In this document: piece by piece, positions 62,244-62,770 of the stretch
Numbering within the stretch: position 1 is the first letter of the stretch
Layout of the letters: each line of letters opens with the position of its first letter
Source of the DNA: Hydrogenophaga sp.
GTDB lineage: Bacteria; Pseudomonadota; Gammaproteobacteria; Burkholderiales; Burkholderiaceae_C
Length of the DNA: 62,770 bases
Assembly: GCF_019264445.1 (NCBI RefSeq)
Contig: NZ_JAHVAB010000042.1
Span: 1-62,770 of the forward strand
Direction of reading: 5' to 3'
Position numbers and translations under genes: made by a program
The notes under the pieces: model-generated
Database searches by the model: none
What the model saw: the letters and a program-made list of their open reading frames with translations, nothing else
What the model was told of the DNA's origin: nothing

Positions 62244-62744
62244 ATGGCAACTGCAAAAAAAGCCCCGGCCAAAAAGGCCGCACCGGCTAAAAAGGCTCCG
62301 GCCAAGAAACCCGCTGCGAAGAAAGCAGCTCCAGCGAAGAAAGCTGCACCGGCCAAAAAGGTCGCAGCGAAGAAGGCCCCGGCAAAGAAAGCTGCACCGG
62401 CCAAGAAGGTCGCAGTGAAGAAGGCTGCTCCTGCGAAGAAGGCAGCTCCGGCGAAGAAGGTCGCTGCGAAGAAGGCAGCGCCGGCGAAGAAGGCTGCTCC
62501 TGCCAAGAAGGCAGCGCCAGCGAAGAAGGCCGCTCCCGCCAAGAAGGCAGCCCCGGCCAAGAAGGCCGCTGCCAAGAAGGCTCCTGCGAAAAAGGCCGCT
62601 GCGAAGAAGGCCCCTGTGAAAAAGGCAGCCCCAGCAAAAAAAGCTGAGCCGGCCAAGAAGCCGGCGGCCCCTGCTGCTCCTGCGGCGCAGACGAAGCTCA
62701 ACCCTCAGGCAGCTTGGCCGTTCCCCACGTCCAGCAAGCCCTGA
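62244..62744 (+). CDS. Histone H1-like DNA-binding protein
   Basis: This 166-residue, extremely basic, low-complexity protein is built almost entirely from PAKKA/AAKKA repeats (residues 4-140) and ends in a Pro/Ala-rich tail with AAWPFPTSSKP. Such proteins (AlgP or H1-like, common in Betaproteobacteria) bind DNA nonspecifically and resemble the C-terminal domain of eukaryotic histone H1. AAGGAGA precedes the ATG. Repeat number is likely to vary between strains. It stands alone after the nrdAB terminator. Confidence 0.9.
   Translation: MATAKKAPAKKAAPAKKAPAKKPAAKKAAPAKKAAPAKKVAAKKAPAKKAAPAKKVAVKKAAPAKKAAPAKKVAAKKAAPAKKAAPAKKAAPAKKAAPAKKAAPAKKAAAKKAPAKKAAAKKAPVKKAAPAKKAEPAKKPAAPAAPAAQTKLNPQAAWPFPTSSKP
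62247..62675 (+). repeat. Degenerate tandem repeat in the histone H1-like gene
   Basis: Units of 12-15 bp encoding AKKA, PAKK or VAKK (core GCGAAGAAGGC, with synonymous variants) run almost without interruption. Synonymous drift between units suggests an old array kept by selection on the protein. Confidence 0.85.
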
Positions 62745-62770
62745 AGTTGTCGTTGAGATGACCTGCAGCC

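Noticed and set aside
62183..62701. Minus-strand frame of FFAGAAFLAGA repeats
   Set aside because: It is the reverse complement of the PAKKA repeat; it looks hydrophobic only by codon reversal.
62244..62744. Repeat array considered as a CRISPR
   Set aside because: Units are 12-15 bp, contiguous and in frame, with no unique spacers and no cas genes.

Overview
The window is a GC-rich bacterial chromosome segment with dense, overlapping housekeeping genes. Gene order and protein types fit a betaproteobacterium of the Burkholderiales, most likely Comamonadaceae (Hydrogenophaga/Acidovorax-like). Supporting signs are the rubredoxin-pilGHIJ-pilL block, dusB-fis-purH, thiD-hemL, a paa operon with a TetR-type palindrome, nrdA-nrdB followed by a lysine-rich histone H1-like gene, and PP0621-pilS-pilR-ampD. 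This is inferred from gene content; no rRNA gene is present to confirm it. I see no prophage, insertion sequence, integrase or CRISPR array, so the segment looks like core genome.

Layout. 1-3319 (minus): algH, ruvX, pyrR, pyrB and a dihydroorotase-like gene that has lost its metal ligands. 3384-4883 (plus): photolyase. 4902-14952 (minus): rubredoxin, then the Chp/Pil chemosensory operon pilG-pilH-pilI-pilJ-pilL. 15104-17362 (plus): thiD-hemL, ending in a bidirectional terminator. 17431-20317 (minus): dusB-fis-purH. 20503-22142 (plus): YqaA and an MFS transporter. 22127-24955 (minus): a degenerate pseudouridine-synthase homologue, ychF and a MOSC protein. 25098-28855 (plus): ubiquinone-type hydroxylase, dsbC and an M61 peptidase. 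28852-32029 (minus): a hypothetical gene and paaG-paaI-paaK, divergent from an enoyl-CoA hydratase across a 30-bp palindrome. 32996-33072: tRNA-Met. 33132-36873: yaeQ, a methyltransferase, a lipocalin, a secreted hypothetical protein and miaB.

36880-44158 (plus) is the most interesting part. A GlrK-QseG-GlrR-type signalling operon is followed directly by opgG-opgH, the glucan biosynthesis genes. The spacer between them carries a textbook sigma-54 promoter and one perfect TGTC-N10-GACA palindrome, the recognition sequence of enterobacterial GlrR. This suggests a local circuit in which GlrKR controls osmoregulated periplasmic glucans.

44218-49319 (minus) is an SDR / flavin monooxygenase / BASS transporter / epimerase / EamA exporter series, divergent from an IclR regulator. 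50191-52195 (minus): a PPOX-fold protein and ffh. 52360-57353 (plus): ypjD-like, PP0621-like, pilS, pilR and ampD. With the Chp operon, this makes two separate type IV pilus control systems in one window. 57800-62017 (plus): nrdA-nrdB behind two NrdR boxes that overlap the promoter, with a long nested inverted repeat between the two genes. 62244-62744 (plus): histone H1-like protein.

Many genes are translationally coupled through ATGA, TTGA or TGATG junctions, and the start choices below lean on those junctions and on visible Shine-Dalgarno sequences.
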